A stretch of 64,000 bases of DNA, taken from contig NZ_LLZI01000057.1 in assembly GCF_001509485.1 (NCBI RefSeq), positions 33,521-97,520 of the forward strand, given 5' to 3'. Position 1 is the first letter of the stretch; each line of letters begins with the position of its first letter. The notes under the pieces are model-generated. The model was not told the origin of the DNA. It did no database searches and was given only the letters and a program-made list of their open reading frames with translations. A program made the position numbers and the translations under genes. This DNA is from Streptomyces sp. NRRL F-4489 (lineage in GTDB: Bacteria > Actinomycetota > Actinomycetes > Streptomycetales > Streptomycetaceae). This document shows positions 40,625-50,141 of the stretch, one piece after another.

Positions 40625-40710
40625 GATGCGTACGGACTCGTTCTGATGCGTACGGGATCGTCCTGACGCGTACGAGCTGATCCGCCACGTACGAGCCGGT
40701 TCCGATACGT
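40625..40710. repeat. Tandem 20-bp repeats after obgE
   Basis: Four imperfect units begin at 40625, 40645, 40665 and 40685, with a partial fifth at 40704. The shared core is GATGCGTACG followed by about ten variable bases. The array fills the gap between the obgE stop and its terminator. Confidence 0.75.
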
Positions 40711-40713
40711 AGC

Positions 40714-40747
40714 AAGGCCCCGGGAGGAGCGTTCCTCCCGGGGCCTT
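40714..40747. terminator. Bidirectional terminator between obgE and the glycerophosphotransferase gene
   Basis: A 15-bp stem (40714-40728 with 40733-40747) with a 4-nt GCGT loop and TTTG on the plus strand. It lies between convergent stop codons. Confidence 0.88.
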
Positions 40748-40787
40748 TGTGCATGCCCGTGCGGGGCCGTGGGCGGCCCGCTGCGGG

Positions 40788-42869
40788 CTAGACGGCGGCG
40801 GGGGCGTCCGGGGCGCCACCGGTGGCCGGCGGGGCCGTCCCGGCGGCGCCGGCGGCCTGCCGCTGGACGGGGATGCCGGACAGCCGGCTCTCCATCCGGC
40901 GGCGCCGCTCGTCGGCCTTGGCGCACAGCTCCAGCACGGCCTCGTTGAAGCGGACCGCCGAGGGCGGGTCGGACGGGCCGAGCAGATGCTCCTTCAGCTC
41001 GGCGCGGGCCGCGGCCAGCCCGTCGCGGGCCGGGTCGCGGACCGCGGCGAGCAGCGCCGGCACCCCGGCCGCGTCCGGCGCGAGGACGGTGGCCGCCCGC
41101 ACGGTCGGGTACTGCGCCCGGAAGTCGTCCTCGGCCAGCCCGGAGGTGTTGGCGACCGCGTACGGCTTCTCGCTGGTCAGGTAGTCGGAGACGACGCTGG
41201 AGACATCGCTGATCAGCAGGTCCGCCGCGTTGAAGCAGGCGAAGATGGAGGGGCGCGCGTCGGTGATGACCTGGTGCTCCCACTCGGGGAAGGAGTCCCA
41301 GTACGCCCGCTCCCAGGCGGCGACGGCGGCCTCGACGGCGGCCGCGCGGCCCGCCTCGGGGGTGCTCTGGAGCCGCATCCGCTCCAGCTCGTCGGCGCTC
41401 TTGCGGAAGTCGGCGGTGGTCAGCCGGTCCAGTTCGGCGGTGCGGCGGGCGAGTTCGGCGGCGGCCTCGGGGCCGGGCAGCGGGCCGCCGCGGCGCGCGT
41501 TGGCCTCGGCGATCATCGCCTGGATCCGGGCGTTGGCGGCGCCCGCCCGCGGGTCCACCGAGCCGGTCATCGGGTGCGGCTTGTAGAGCAGCCGCACCCC
41601 GGGGTCGGCGAGCAGCGCCCGGACGATGTTCTCGCCGGCCAGGATCACCGATGTGTTGCCCGGATTGCCGTCCCAGCCCTCCCAGGTCGGCGCGTAGAGC
41701 ACCGTGGTGTACGGGCCGAGGGGCGCGCCCTCGTAGGGGCGGATCGGGGCCAGCTGGGGGCGGCCGACCTCGACGACGTCCTTGTCCTCCACGCCGATGT
41801 CGGCGAGCTGGTAGCGGTCCCGGGCCGCCGGACCGGCCACCCACACCTCGTCGTACGCCTTGGCGTACGGGTTGCAGGAGGAGAGCTTGTCGCTCTCGCC
41901 GTGGTTGATGAAGGCGTGCTTGATGGAGGGGATCCGCAGGATCTGCGAGGTCTTGCCGGAGTTCGCCGGGTGCAGCAGCACCTTGAGGGTGGTGTGCTCC
42001 AGGCGCATCAGGTGGGCGACCTTGGGGATGCAGACGATCGGGATGTCGGTGGCCTCGATCTTCTGCACCATGAACCGCTCGCGCAGCACGATGATCGGCC
42101 GGCCGTCCAGCCCGGCCAGGGTGCCCAGCCACATGTTGGCCTGATAGGCGGAGGCCGAGCCCCCGGAGAAGTACATGCCGACCGTGGGCCGGTAGGCGGC
42201 CAGCCAGGCGTCCAGCCACTCCAGGGCGCGCTGCTCGCCGATGACCTGTTTGCGGGGCAGCAGCCAGGTGCTCAGGTAGAGGGTGCCGGCGGCGGAGAGC
42301 ACCAGGGCCACGCCGATGCCGGCGCCGCCCCAGAAGGCGTTGCCGGTCACCGCGGTGATCATCATGCCGGCGGTGGTGGGCACCGAGAAGCGCAGCAGCC
42401 GCCGCCCGGTCTGGCGGTACAGCAGCCGCGGCGGGGCGTCGGTCAGGCCCAGCGCGGTCGCGTCGACGTTGCGGGTGACGAACGGCAGGGCGCGGGACCG
42501 GCGCACCAGGACGGCGACGGCCTGGCACACGAAGTGGGTGCCGTAGAAGGCGAGCAGGGTGATGGTGAGGGGGGCCTGCTCCTCCAGGGGGTTGATGCCG
42601 TCGATGTGCAGGAGGCCGACCAGTATCAGCATGTCCCGCAAGAGCTGACGCACCGTCACATCGAAGCGGATCCGGCCCAGGAGGGAGAGCAGACCGGGCT
42701 GCTGGTGCTGGAGGACCAGGTCGAGACCCAGGTTGACCACGGACGCGGCGATGAACAGCGGAATGACGGGCAGCAGCGCGCCGACCAGCTGCGCGGTGAA
42801 CGCGACCATCATCGCGATCAGCGCCGCGAGCTGCACGGCTCGTCTGGGGGCGATTCCGGCGGAAAGCAC
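40788..42869 (-). CDS. CDP-glycerol glycerophosphotransferase-family membrane protein
   Basis: A 693-residue protein. About five N-terminal membrane helices (residues 10-240) precede a cytoplasmic transferase domain with family motifs: PSIKHAFINHGESDKLSS, VLYAPTWEGW, KPHPMTGS and SDVSSVVSDYLTSEKPYAV. This family polymerises glycerol- or ribitol-phosphate wall polymers; membrane-fused forms occur in Streptomyces, where the region is linked to spore-wall glycopolymer synthesis. The true substrate is unknown. GTG 42869 follows AGGAGC; 58 upstream codons lack a ribosome site. It is divergent from proB. Confidence 0.83.
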   Translation of the reverse strand: MLSAGIAPRRAVQLAALIAMMVAFTAQLVGALLPVIPLFIAASVVNLGLDLVLQHQQPGLLSLLGRIRFDVTVRQLLRDMLILVGLLHIDGINPLEEQAPLTITLLAFYGTHFVCQAVAVLVRRSRALPFVTRNVDATALGLTDAPPRLLYRQTGRRLLRFSVPTTAGMMITAVTGNAFWGGAGIGVALVLSAAGTLYLSTWLLPRKQVIGEQRALEWLDAWLAAYRPTVGMYFSGGSASAYQANMWLGTLAGLDGRPIIVLRERFMVQKIEATDIPIVCIPKVAHLMRLEHTTLKVLLHPANSGKTSQILRIPSIKHAFINHGESDKLSSCNPYAKAYDEVWVAGPAARDRYQLADIGVEDKDVVEVGRPQLAPIRPYEGAPLGPYTTVLYAPTWEGWDGNPGNTSVILAGENIVRALLADPGVRLLYKPHPMTGSVDPRAGAANARIQAMIAEANARRGGPLPGPEAAAELARRTAELDRLTTADFRKSADELERMRLQSTPEAGRAAAVEAAVAAWERAYWDSFPEWEHQVITDARPSIFACFNAADLLISDVSSVVSDYLTSEKPYAVANTSGLAEDDFRAQYPTVRAATVLAPDAAGVPALLAAVRDPARDGLAAARAELKEHLLGPSDPPSAVRFNEAVLELCAKADERRRRMESRLSGIPVQRQAAGAAGTAPPATGGAPDAPAAV

Positions 42870-43310
42870 GGGGGAGGGCTCCTGGCAGCAGAAAGGGCAT
42901 GGGGGGAGGCCGGGGACGGCGGCCCGGTCCCGCGCTGCGACGCCGCCGGAGCGGCGAAACGGGACCGATGGACACCCGACCGTATGACCTTGTTGGCCCT
43001 GGTGACAATCTGCTGTGGCGCTCTTCGCCGCGAAACGGACCAATCGAACGCAACCTTCGGGTGCCGTTTTCCGTCTTAGTTCTTTTCGGCTGGTAGTCCT
43101 GGATGACGGTCATGCGCTCGGCATCCTGGATGGCGGGCATGCGCGGCTATCGGGGGCCGGCCGTCGGCCCCGGTGTCCACCGGGGCGTCCGCCAGGCGAT
43201 ATGGCGAGGCGGCCGCCGGGGCCGCTGCCGTAGATTGCGGCTGTACGGGACGCATCGGCGGCCCCGCGGGCAGCGGGGACGCGCGGACACGAGCAACAGG
43301 GGTTGTGCAG
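42870..43310. other. Divergent intergenic region with an imperfect direct repeat
   Basis: The 441 bases between the glycerophosphotransferase gene and proB contain no convincing ORF. A 26-bp imperfect direct repeat starts at 43099 and 43126 (CCTGGATGACGGTCATGCGC versus CCTGGATGGCGGGCATGCGC). AT-richer stretches around 43000-43090 probably hold promoters for both genes. Confidence 0.45.
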
Positions 43311-44480
43311 GTGGCAGGGGCAAGGCAAGACGGAGCGGCGGACCACGGGGCCTCGGCCGGGGGCGGCGCGCGCCGGGAGGGCGTGGCGGCCGCGCGCCGG
43401 ATCGTGGTGAAGGTCGGCTCCTCCTCGCTGACCACCGCCGCCGGCGGACTGGACGCGGACCGCGTCGACGCCCTGGTGGACGTCCTGGCCAAGCACCAGG
43501 ACAAGGAGATCGTGCTGGTCTCCTCCGGGTCCATCGCCGCCGGTCTGGCCCCTCTGGGCCTGGACCGCCGCCCCCGGGACCTGGCCCGCCAGCAGGCCGC
43601 CGCCAGTGTCGGCCAGGGCCTGCTGGTCGCCCGCTACACCGCCTCGTTCGCCCGCTACGGCCGCCGGGTCGGCCAGGTGCTGCTCACCGCCGACGACACC
43701 AGCCGCCGGGGCCACTACCGCAACGCCTGCCGCACCCTGGACCAGCTGCTGGCCATGGGGGTGGTGCCGATCGTCAACGAGAACGACACCGTCGCCACCG
43801 ACGAGATCCGCTTCGGCGACAACGACCGGCTGGCCGCCCTGGTCGCCCACCTGGTCCGCGCCGACCTGCTGATCCTCCTCTCCGACGTGGACGGCCTCTA
43901 CGACGGCGACCCGGCCACCCCCGGCACGTCCCGGATAGCCGTGGTCTCCGGCCCCCAGGACCTGGAGGGCGTCTCCATCGGGAGCGCGGGCAAGTCCGGG
44001 GTGGGCACCGGCGGCATGGTCACCAAGGTCGAGGCGGCCCGGATCGCCGCCGCGGCCGGCATCCCGGTCGTGCTGACCTCCGCCGTGCACGCCGCCGACG
44101 CGCTGGCCGGCGCCCCCACCGGCACCCACTTCCTGCGCACCGGCCGGCGCTCCGCCGACCGGCTGCTGTGGCTGGCGCACGCCTCCACGCCGCGCGGCGC
44201 CCTGGTCCTGGACGACGGTGCCGTACGGGCCGTCGTGGAGCGGAAGTCCTCGCTGCTGCCCGCCGGGATCTCCGCCGTCGAGGGCGAGTTCTCGGCCGGC
44301 GACCCGGTGGAGCTGCGGGACCCGGCCGGCCGCGCGGTCGCCCGCGGACTCGTCAACTTCGACGCCCGGGAAATCCCCCGATTGATTGGTCGTTCCACCC
44401 GGGATCTGGCCCGCGAGCTCGGACCGGCGTATGAGCGGGAGGTCGTGCACCGCGACGACCTGGTGCTGCTGGACCACTGA
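43311..44480 (+). CDS. proB: Glutamate 5-kinase
   Basis: First step of proline synthesis. The 389-residue protein has the amino-acid-kinase motifs RIVVKVGSSSLT, VSSGSIAAG, PIVNENDTVATDEIRFGDND and SGVGTGGMVTKVEAA, then a C-terminal PUA domain. GTG 43311 sits 8 bases after AGGGG; a GTG two codons earlier is possible. About 25 residues precede the kinase core. proA is 1 kb downstream with one small gene between. Confidence 0.95.
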   Translation: MAGARQDGAADHGASAGGGARREGVAAARRIVVKVGSSSLTTAAGGLDADRVDALVDVLAKHQDKEIVLVSSGSIAAGLAPLGLDRRPRDLARQQAAASVGQGLLVARYTASFARYGRRVGQVLLTADDTSRRGHYRNACRTLDQLLAMGVVPIVNENDTVATDEIRFGDNDRLAALVAHLVRADLLILLSDVDGLYDGDPATPGTSRIAVVSGPQDLEGVSIGSAGKSGVGTGGMVTKVEAARIAAAAGIPVVLTSAVHAADALAGAPTGTHFLRTGRRSADRLLWLAHASTPRGALVLDDGAVRAVVERKSSLLPAGISAVEGEFSAGDPVELRDPAGRAVARGLVNFDAREIPRLIGRSTRDLARELGPAYEREVVHRDDLVLLDH

Positions 44481-44726
44481 CCCGTAGGGCGCGGGGGCTC
44501 GGCCCGCAGGGGCCGGGGCGGGCGTACGGGACCGGCCTTCATCAGCCTTTCACCGGGCACCTTCGGTAAAACGGCCCCGCGGGCGGCCGCGGACTGGTCA
44601 ACTTTGTTGCGGGCGCCACGGGGGAGCGGCGCCCGCAGCGCGCGAGCGCGTCACGCCGAAGGACGACCGCACCAGTCGGCTCCGCACCCCGAGGGGCGGA
44701 GCGATTCGCATCACAGGAGGCCGCCG

Positions 44727-45224
44727 GTGACACGAGGGCGCCCAGGGGCTCCGGCCCGAGGGACGGCGGAGCGCACACTGACCAGCGTCGGGTCCGCCGC
44801 GAGAGCCGTCCGCCCGGAGGACGCCCGGCGGGCGGAGCGGGACCGGACGGCACCGCGGGCCCGGGAGGACGAGCGCCGGGAGACCTCCCGGCTGTGGCAC
44901 GTCACGCTCAGCGTCTCCGGTGCCGAGGCCCCGCTGAAGGAGGTCCGGCGGGCGCTGGAGCAGCTCGCCCACGACCATCCGTTCCTGCTGACCAGCCGCT
45001 ACGCCAACGACCACGCCGAGATCCGCTACTGGGAAGAGGCCCGGGACCTGCACGACGCGGCGGCGGTCGCGCTCCGGCTGTGGGGCGAGCACCGGTCGAC
45101 CGCCAAACTCCCGCCCTGGGAGATCGTCGGCCTGGAGGTCATCGACCGGGAGACCTACCACCAGCGCGTCGCCGAGGGCTACGGGCCGCCGCCGGCGTCT
45201 CCGGTGGGGGTGCATCCGTACTAG
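44727..45224 (+). CDS. Conserved hypothetical protein between proB and proA
   Basis: A 165-residue protein of unknown function. The first 60 residues are an Arg/Pro-rich disordered leader. The rest (LWHVTLSVSGAEAPLKEVRRALEQLAHDHPF and YWEEARDLHDAAAVALRLWGEHR) forms a compact alpha/beta domain that I associate with a protein near proBA in Streptomyces. GTG 44727 follows a near-perfect AGGAGG with 6-base spacing. It has no membrane segment or cysteine motif. Confidence 0.78.
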   Translation: MTRGRPGAPARGTAERTLTSVGSAARAVRPEDARRAERDRTAPRAREDERRETSRLWHVTLSVSGAEAPLKEVRRALEQLAHDHPFLLTSRYANDHAEIRYWEEARDLHDAAAVALRLWGEHRSTAKLPPWEIVGLEVIDRETYHQRVAEGYGPPPASPVGVHPY

Positions 45225-45445
45225 GGGGTGTCCGCCTAGGGGGCGGCTGCCGGCCGGGCGGGTCGGGGCCCGGCCCGCCCGGCGGCGTACGCGGGCGGGC
45301 CGGGGCCGGGCTCGTACGCGGGCGGGCCGCCGCACCCCGCCGGGCCCGGCGCGCCGTCCACAGGCCCCGCCCGCCGGTGCGACCGGCCGTCCCGCTCTGT
45401 GGAATCCGGCGCGGCGGGCGCCCGGCGCGGCGTTAGGCTGCGGCC

Positions 45446-46714
45446 ATGACCAGCAGCGCATCCCAGTCCTCGCCCGTCCTCGACACCGCCCGCCGCGCCC
45501 GCGAGGCGGCCGCCGCCCTCGCCCCGCTGCCGCGCACGGCCCGCGACGGCGCGCTGCTCGCCATCGCCGACGCCCTGGTCGCGCAGACCGCCGCCCTGGT
45601 CGCCGCCAACGCCAAGGATGTGGACAAGGCCCGGGCCGCCGGCACCTCCGAGGCGATCGTGGACCGCCTCACCCTCACCCCCGAGCGGATCGCCGCCATC
45701 GCCGAGGACGTCCGCAAGGTCGTCGCCCTGCCCGACCCGGTCGGCGAGGTGGTGCGCGGCTCCACCCTGCCCAACGGCCTCGACCTCCGCCAGGTCCGCG
45801 TCCCGCTCGGCGTCGTCGGCATCATCTACGAGGCCCGCCCCAACGTCACCGTCGACGCCGCCGCCCTCTGCCTGAAGTCCGGCAACGCCGTCCTGCTGCG
45901 CGGCTCGTCCTCCGCCTACGCCTCCAACAGCGCCCTGGTGGAGGTCCTGCGCGGCGCCGTGGAGAGCGCCGGGCTGCCGGCCGACGCGGTGCAGCTGGTG
46001 CCCGGTGAGAGCCGGGACTCGGTGCGCGAGCTGATGCGCGCCCGCGGCCTGGTCGACGTGCTGATCCCGCGCGGCGGCGCCGCCCTGATCCGCACCGTCG
46101 TCGAGGAGTCCACCGTCCCGGTCATCGAGACCGGCACCGGCAACTGCCACGTCTACGTCGACGAGGCCGCCGACCTCGACATGGCGATCGGCATCCTGGT
46201 CAACTCCAAGGCCCAGCGCCCCAGCGTCTGCAACGCCGCCGAGACGGTCCTGGTGCACGCCGGCATCGCCGAGAAGTTCCTGCCCCGCGCCCTGGAGGCG
46301 CTGACCGAGGCAGGCGTCGTGGTGCACGGCGATGCCGCCTGGCAGCAGGCCGGCCCCGGCCTGGTCGCCCCGGCCACCGACGAGGACTGGGCTGCCGAGT
46401 ATCTTTCGTACGACATCGCGGCCGCCGTGGTGCCCGACCTGGACGCCGCGGTGGCGCACATCCGCCGCTGGTCCTCCGGCCACACCGAGGCCATCGTCAC
46501 CGGCTCCCAGGCCGCCGCCCGCCGCTTCACCCAGTTGGTGGATTCCACCACCGTCGCGGTCAACGCCTCGACGCGGTTCACCGACGGCGGTCAGTTCGGT
46601 TTCGGCGCCGAGATCGGCATCTCCACCCAGAAGCTGCACGCCCGCGGCCCCATGGGCCTGCCGGAGCTGACGTCCACCAAGTACATCCTCACCGGCGACG
46701 GCCACACCCGCTGA
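45446..46714 (+). CDS. proA: Gamma-glutamyl phosphate reductase
   Basis: NADPH-dependent second step of proline synthesis, making glutamate-5-semialdehyde. In the 422-residue aldehyde-dehydrogenase-fold protein the catalytic Cys262 lies in [32 protein letters not shown] and [10 protein letters not shown] are family signatures. TAGGCT ends 6 bases before ATG 45446 with no Shine-Dalgarno, so the message is probably leaderless. Confidence 0.96.
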   Translation: MTSSASQSSPVLDTARRAREAAAALAPLPRTARDGALLAIADALVAQTAALVAANAKDVDKARAAGTSEAIVDRLTLTPERIAAIAEDVRKVVALPDPVGEVVRGSTLPNGLDLRQVRVPLGVVGIIYEARPNVTVDAAALCLKSGNAVLLRGSSSAYASNSALVEVLRGAVESAGLPADAVQLVPGESRDSVRELMRARGLVDVLIPRGGAALIRTVVEESTVPVIETGTGNCHVYVDEAADLDMAIGILVNSKAQRPSVCNAAETVLVHAGIAEKFLPRALEALTEAGVVVHGDAAWQQAGPGLVAPATDEDWAAEYLSYDIAAAVVPDLDAAVAHIRRWSSGHTEAIVTGSQAAARRFTQLVDSTTVAVNASTRFTDGGQFGFGAEIGISTQKLHARGPMGLPELTSTKYILTGDGHTR

Positions 46715-46812
46715 CCCGGCGCCGGCGGACGGCCCCGTTCCGCCGGCGGTCCGGCCGCTTCCGGCCGCTTCTCTCCCTGCCCAAGACGTCCGGTCGGGGC
46801 TACCCTGGACGG

Positions 46813-47427
46813 GTGCCGGACGACGCGGGGGGCACGCCGTTCCCGGACGGCGAAGAGCCCGACGAGCACCACCACGGGAGCCACGGACAGGCGGACGGGG
46901 AGTTCGCATCCGTGGTCTTCGACGAGGACTTCGTACGGGCCGCGACGATCCACGAGCCCTCGGCGGTCGAGCGGATGCTGGCGGCCGCCGAGGCGCGCGC
47001 CGAGGCCGAGGCCGCCGCCCGCCCCGGAGCCGGCTTCGGCACCGACGACGACTACGGCCGCGACCCCGGCGCCCGCCCCCGCGCCGCCGGCGACGACGAC
47101 CCCGAGGACGACCCCTACGGACCGTACGGCGGCTCCCTGCGCCCCTACCGCGGCACCGCCCGCTGGCACCGCCCGATGGCCTGGGTGCTGGCCGTGGTGA
47201 TGGGCGTCGGCCTGGTCGCCCTGGCCTTCAGCGCCGTCTACAGAGGCGCCGCCGGCCGCGGCCAGAGCCCCGCCCCGCCGGCCAGCTCCTCCGGCGTCGA
47301 CACCCCGCCCTCCGGCGCCCCTCCCGAGGGCGGCCCAGGCACCCTCCGCAGCCCCCGCCCCGGCCTGCCGCCGTCCGCGTCCGCGCCGCCGCGCCCCTCG
47401 TTCTCGGCCGGCCCGGCCCCGCACTGA
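46813..47427 (+). CDS. Single-pass membrane protein sharing an N-terminal motif with its neighbour
   Basis: A 204-residue protein: an acidic, His-rich cytoplasmic N-terminus, a motif at residues 33-54 (SVVFDEDFVRAATIHEPSA), more disordered sequence, one membrane helix (about 122-143) and a Pro/Ser-rich external tail. The next gene carries the same motif. In S. coelicolor the equivalent interval behind proA has been linked to the spore-wall complex, but I cannot assign this protein a function. TACCCT ends 6 bases before GTG 46813, so leaderless expression is likely. Confidence 0.72.
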   Translation: MPDDAGGTPFPDGEEPDEHHHGSHGQADGEFASVVFDEDFVRAATIHEPSAVERMLAAAEARAEAEAAARPGAGFGTDDDYGRDPGARPRAAGDDDPEDDPYGPYGGSLRPYRGTARWHRPMAWVLAVVMGVGLVALAFSAVYRGAAGRGQSPAPPASSSGVDTPPSGAPPEGGPGTLRSPRPGLPPSASAPPRPSFSAGPAPH

Positions 47428-47486
47428 CGCGAAGTCGTGCCGCTTCCCGGCGTTTACGGCGGCCCCGTCAGACCTACCCTTGTTGT

Positions 47487-48611
47487 ATGACCGGGCCTGG
47501 TGACCCTCCCGAAGGGACGCCCGACGGCGCCCCGGGAGGCGGTGACGACGAATACCGATCCGTCGTCTTCGACGAGCGGTTCGTCCGCGCTGCGCGGCTT
47601 CAGGAGTTCTCCGCCGACGAGCGGCTGGGCGAGCACCACGCCCCGGCCGTCCGGACCCGCCACACCTGGCTCCGGCCCGGCGGCTCCCGGCAGGCCGTCC
47701 TGCTCGTGCTGCTGATCGTGCTGGCCTTCGGCACCGCCGTCTACATGGGCGTCCGGCACCCTTACAAGACCCCCGAGGCCGTCCGGGCGGAGCTGCTGCG
47801 CTCCTCGGTGGTGCCGCTGGCGCCGCCCGGCACCGTCCCCGGCGCGACCCCCGCCGACCTCTTCGCCCACAGCCCGGCGGCCGCCTACCGCATCGGCGAG
47901 GCCGGCATCAACCTCCCCGACCTCCGGCGCACCGCGCACTTCTCCGATGGTCAGCTCGTCGACGCGCTGACCATCGCCAAGGACTACCTCGTCCGCTCGT
48001 CGGTGGACCCGGCGACCCTGACCGGCGGCGCCGTACGGCCCGTCAGACTGCTGCTGGACACCGGCCAGCTCGACCAGTTCGACCGCAGCATGGCGCACCC
48101 GGACGACAACGGCCGGGACGCCGCCACCGGCTGGCTCGTCCGCTTCGACCCCCACCAGGTCCGCCTCGCGGACCGCGAGGTCCGCGTCAACGGCACGATG
48201 AGGGCGACGGAGTTGAGCGCCGACACCCTCGACGTCGCCGCCGACTACACCTTCGTCTACGCCGTCCAGCTCGCCCCCGGAGCGCGGCCGGACGCCGCGG
48301 GCCCGGATACCGGCACCCCGACGCCGGGCGCCGCCTCGCTCGTCACCGTCCGGCGCCAACTGCACTTCCGGATCGGCCGGGACGACCTCGCCGACCACCG
48401 GCTGTCGGTCGTCCAGAGCAGCCTCCAGGCCGGGCCGCTGGCCTGCTCCGCGCAGCCGGCCGGGGTGCTGCACCCGCTGCTCGCCGGGCAGCACGCCGGC
48501 TCCGGCCGGCCCGCCGGCACCGACCCCTACGCCCGGGGCCGGGCCAACGCCTCGCTGTGCGGCGAGCTTTCGGCCGCTAGCCAGCCGACTCCGGACCATC
48601 CGCTCCACTAG
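47487..48611 (+). CDS. Single-pass membrane protein, second member of the motif-sharing pair
   Basis: A 374-residue protein. Residues 23-46 (SVVFDERFVRAARLQEFSA) repeat the motif of the preceding protein. One membrane helix (about 69-88) leads to an external domain of roughly 270 residues with two cysteines near the C-terminus (LACSAQ, LCGEL). No enzyme motif is visible. A promoter-like TTTACG, 16-bp spacer and TACCCT end 6 bases before ATG 47487, so the gene has its own leaderless start. Its 3' end overlaps the convergent M48 protease gene by 35 bp. Confidence 0.75.
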   Translation: MTGPGDPPEGTPDGAPGGGDDEYRSVVFDERFVRAARLQEFSADERLGEHHAPAVRTRHTWLRPGGSRQAVLLVLLIVLAFGTAVYMGVRHPYKTPEAVRAELLRSSVVPLAPPGTVPGATPADLFAHSPAAAYRIGEAGINLPDLRRTAHFSDGQLVDALTIAKDYLVRSSVDPATLTGGAVRPVRLLLDTGQLDQFDRSMAHPDDNGRDAATGWLVRFDPHQVRLADREVRVNGTMRATELSADTLDVAADYTFVYAVQLAPGARPDAAGPDTGTPTPGAASLVTVRRQLHFRIGRDDLADHRLSVVQSSLQAGPLACSAQPAGVLHPLLAGQHAGSGRPAGTDPYARGRANASLCGELSAASQPTPDHPLH

Positions 48612-49668
48612 GGCGGCCGGTGCCGTTGGCGCCGTTCGCCCGCGTGCCGAAGACGGTGTCGCGCAGCTTGCCACCCAAGTCCCCGGCGCCGCCCGCCAGA
48701 TCGCGCACCAGGCCCATCAGCGGGTCCTTGCTGGTGCGCACCGACTCGGCGTAGTGCGCCGCGGAGTCCCGGAAGGAGTCGGAGACCGAGGCGTCCTTGT
48801 CCTCGTCGCGGCGCGGGTAGTGGCCGTCCATGATGCGCTGGTAGTCGCGGCTGGCGGCCCACTTCTTCAGCTCGGCGGCGCGGACGGTGGTGAACGGGTG
48901 GCTGCGGGGGAGGAGGTTGAGGATCTTCAGCACGGAGTCCCGCAGATCGCCGCCGGCCTCGTACTCCTCGGCCTGCTTGAGGAAGGCGTCCACATTCATC
49001 TCGTGGAGGTGGTTGCCGCCGGCCAGCTTCATCAGGCCGCGCATCGACGCCTGGAGGTCCTGCCCGACCAGCAGGCCCGCGCGGTCCGCGGACAGCTCCG
49101 ACTTGCGGAACCACTCGCGCAGCCCCGCCACGATCGCCATCACCGCGACATTGCCCAGCGGGATCCAGGCGACCTTGGTCGCGAGGTTGGTCAGGAACAG
49201 CAGGATCGTGCGGTACACGGCGTGCCCGGACAGGGCGTGGCCGACCTCGTGGCCGATGACGGCCCGCATCTCCTCCTCGTCCAGCAGCTCGATCAGGCCG
49301 GTCGAGACCACGATGATCGGCTCGTCCAGGCCGATGCACATGGCGTTGGGCTGCGGGTCCTGATTGACGTACATCGGCGGGACCTTCTCGAGGTCCAGGA
49401 TGTAGCAGGCGTCGCGCAGCATGGCGTGCAGATGGGCGAACTGCTGGTCGCCGACGCGCACCGAGTCCGACAGGAAGAGCAGCCGCAGGCTGCGCTCCGG
49501 CAGCAGGCCGCTGAGCGTCTTGAAGACGGTGTCGAAGCCGCTGAGCTTGCGCAGGGCGACCAGCGCCGAGCGGTCCGCCGGGTGCTCGTAGGAGCGCGAC
49601 GAGATACCGGGGAACCGCTTGCGGTTCCGGCTCGGTACGCTCGCGCCGCCGTCTGGGCTCTCCGTCAT
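48577..49668 (-). CDS. M48-family zinc metalloprotease
   Basis: A 363-residue membrane-associated peptidase. The zinc site H140EVGH144 with the third ligand in E191LSAD is intact. Two hydrophobic segments around residues 150-185 anchor it. Unlike HtpX it has a long soluble N-terminal part and an Asp/Gly-rich C-tail. It may cleave damaged membrane or surface proteins. ATG 49668 follows a GGGAGGC ribosome site. The gene is convergent with the membrane protein to its left. Confidence 0.88.
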   Translation of the reverse strand: MTESPDGGASVPSRNRKRFPGISSRSYEHPADRSALVALRKLSGFDTVFKTLSGLLPERSLRLLFLSDSVRVGDQQFAHLHAMLRDACYILDLEKVPPMYVNQDPQPNAMCIGLDEPIIVVSTGLIELLDEEEMRAVIGHEVGHALSGHAVYRTILLFLTNLATKVAWIPLGNVAVMAIVAGLREWFRKSELSADRAGLLVGQDLQASMRGLMKLAGGNHLHEMNVDAFLKQAEEYEAGGDLRDSVLKILNLLPRSHPFTTVRAAELKKWAASRDYQRIMDGHYPRRDEDKDASVSDSFRDSAAHYAESVRTSKDPLMGLVRDLAGGAGDLGGKLRDTVFGTRANGANGTGRPSGADGPESAG

Positions 49669-49799
49669 TGGGGCCTCCCCCTGTTCGACTGCGTGGATTC
49701 AGACTAGAGGACGCCACTGACAGTCGAATGGATGCCCGGGCGTACGCTGGCGAGTGCACCAAAGCCCGACGGGGCCCGTACGCAAAGGGAGCCATCGCC

Positions 49800-49952
49800 A
49801 TGCCGCACCCGAGCCTGCTGCTCGCCGCCGCCCAGGAGACCTCCCGGGACGGCGGCCCCGGCTGGATCCTGCGCACCGTGATCATCGTGGGCGTGGTGGG
49901 CGCCGCGCTGCTCGCGTGGTTCCTGCTGCGCGGCTACGGCAACCAGGACTGA
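49800..49952 (+). CDS. 50-residue single-helix membrane protein
   Basis: ATG 49800 lies 10 bases after AAAGGGAG. The product starts MPHPSLLLAAAQETSRDGG, then has one helix (ILRTVIIVGVVGAALLAWFLL) and a short charged tail RGYGNQD. The frame continues 44 codons upstream without start signals. I do not know its function. The helix-plus-charged-tail layout is typical of small membrane regulators. Confidence 0.65.
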   Translation: MPHPSLLLAAAQETSRDGGPGWILRTVIIVGVVGAALLAWFLLRGYGNQD

Positions 49953-50141
49953 TCCCCGGGCCCCGGAACGGGCCGGAAGGGGCGAAACGGTCCGTAACGG
50001 GCCGTCCGGAAGCCCGCCGCGCAGCCGCGCGACCCCGGCCGGACGCCTTCGGGCGGAGTCGGCGTGAGCCCCCGGTGACGTGGCGCTTACGATGTGGCGG
50101 AAGCCTCTGTCCGAATACCCGCCCGGATTGGTCTGCCAACG

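Noticed and set aside
42870..43043. 58-codon N-terminal extension of the glycerophosphotransferase
   Set aside because: No ribosome site at the upstream start and Cys/Arg-rich sequence without family similarity; GTG 42869 has AGGAGC upstream and leads directly into membrane helices.
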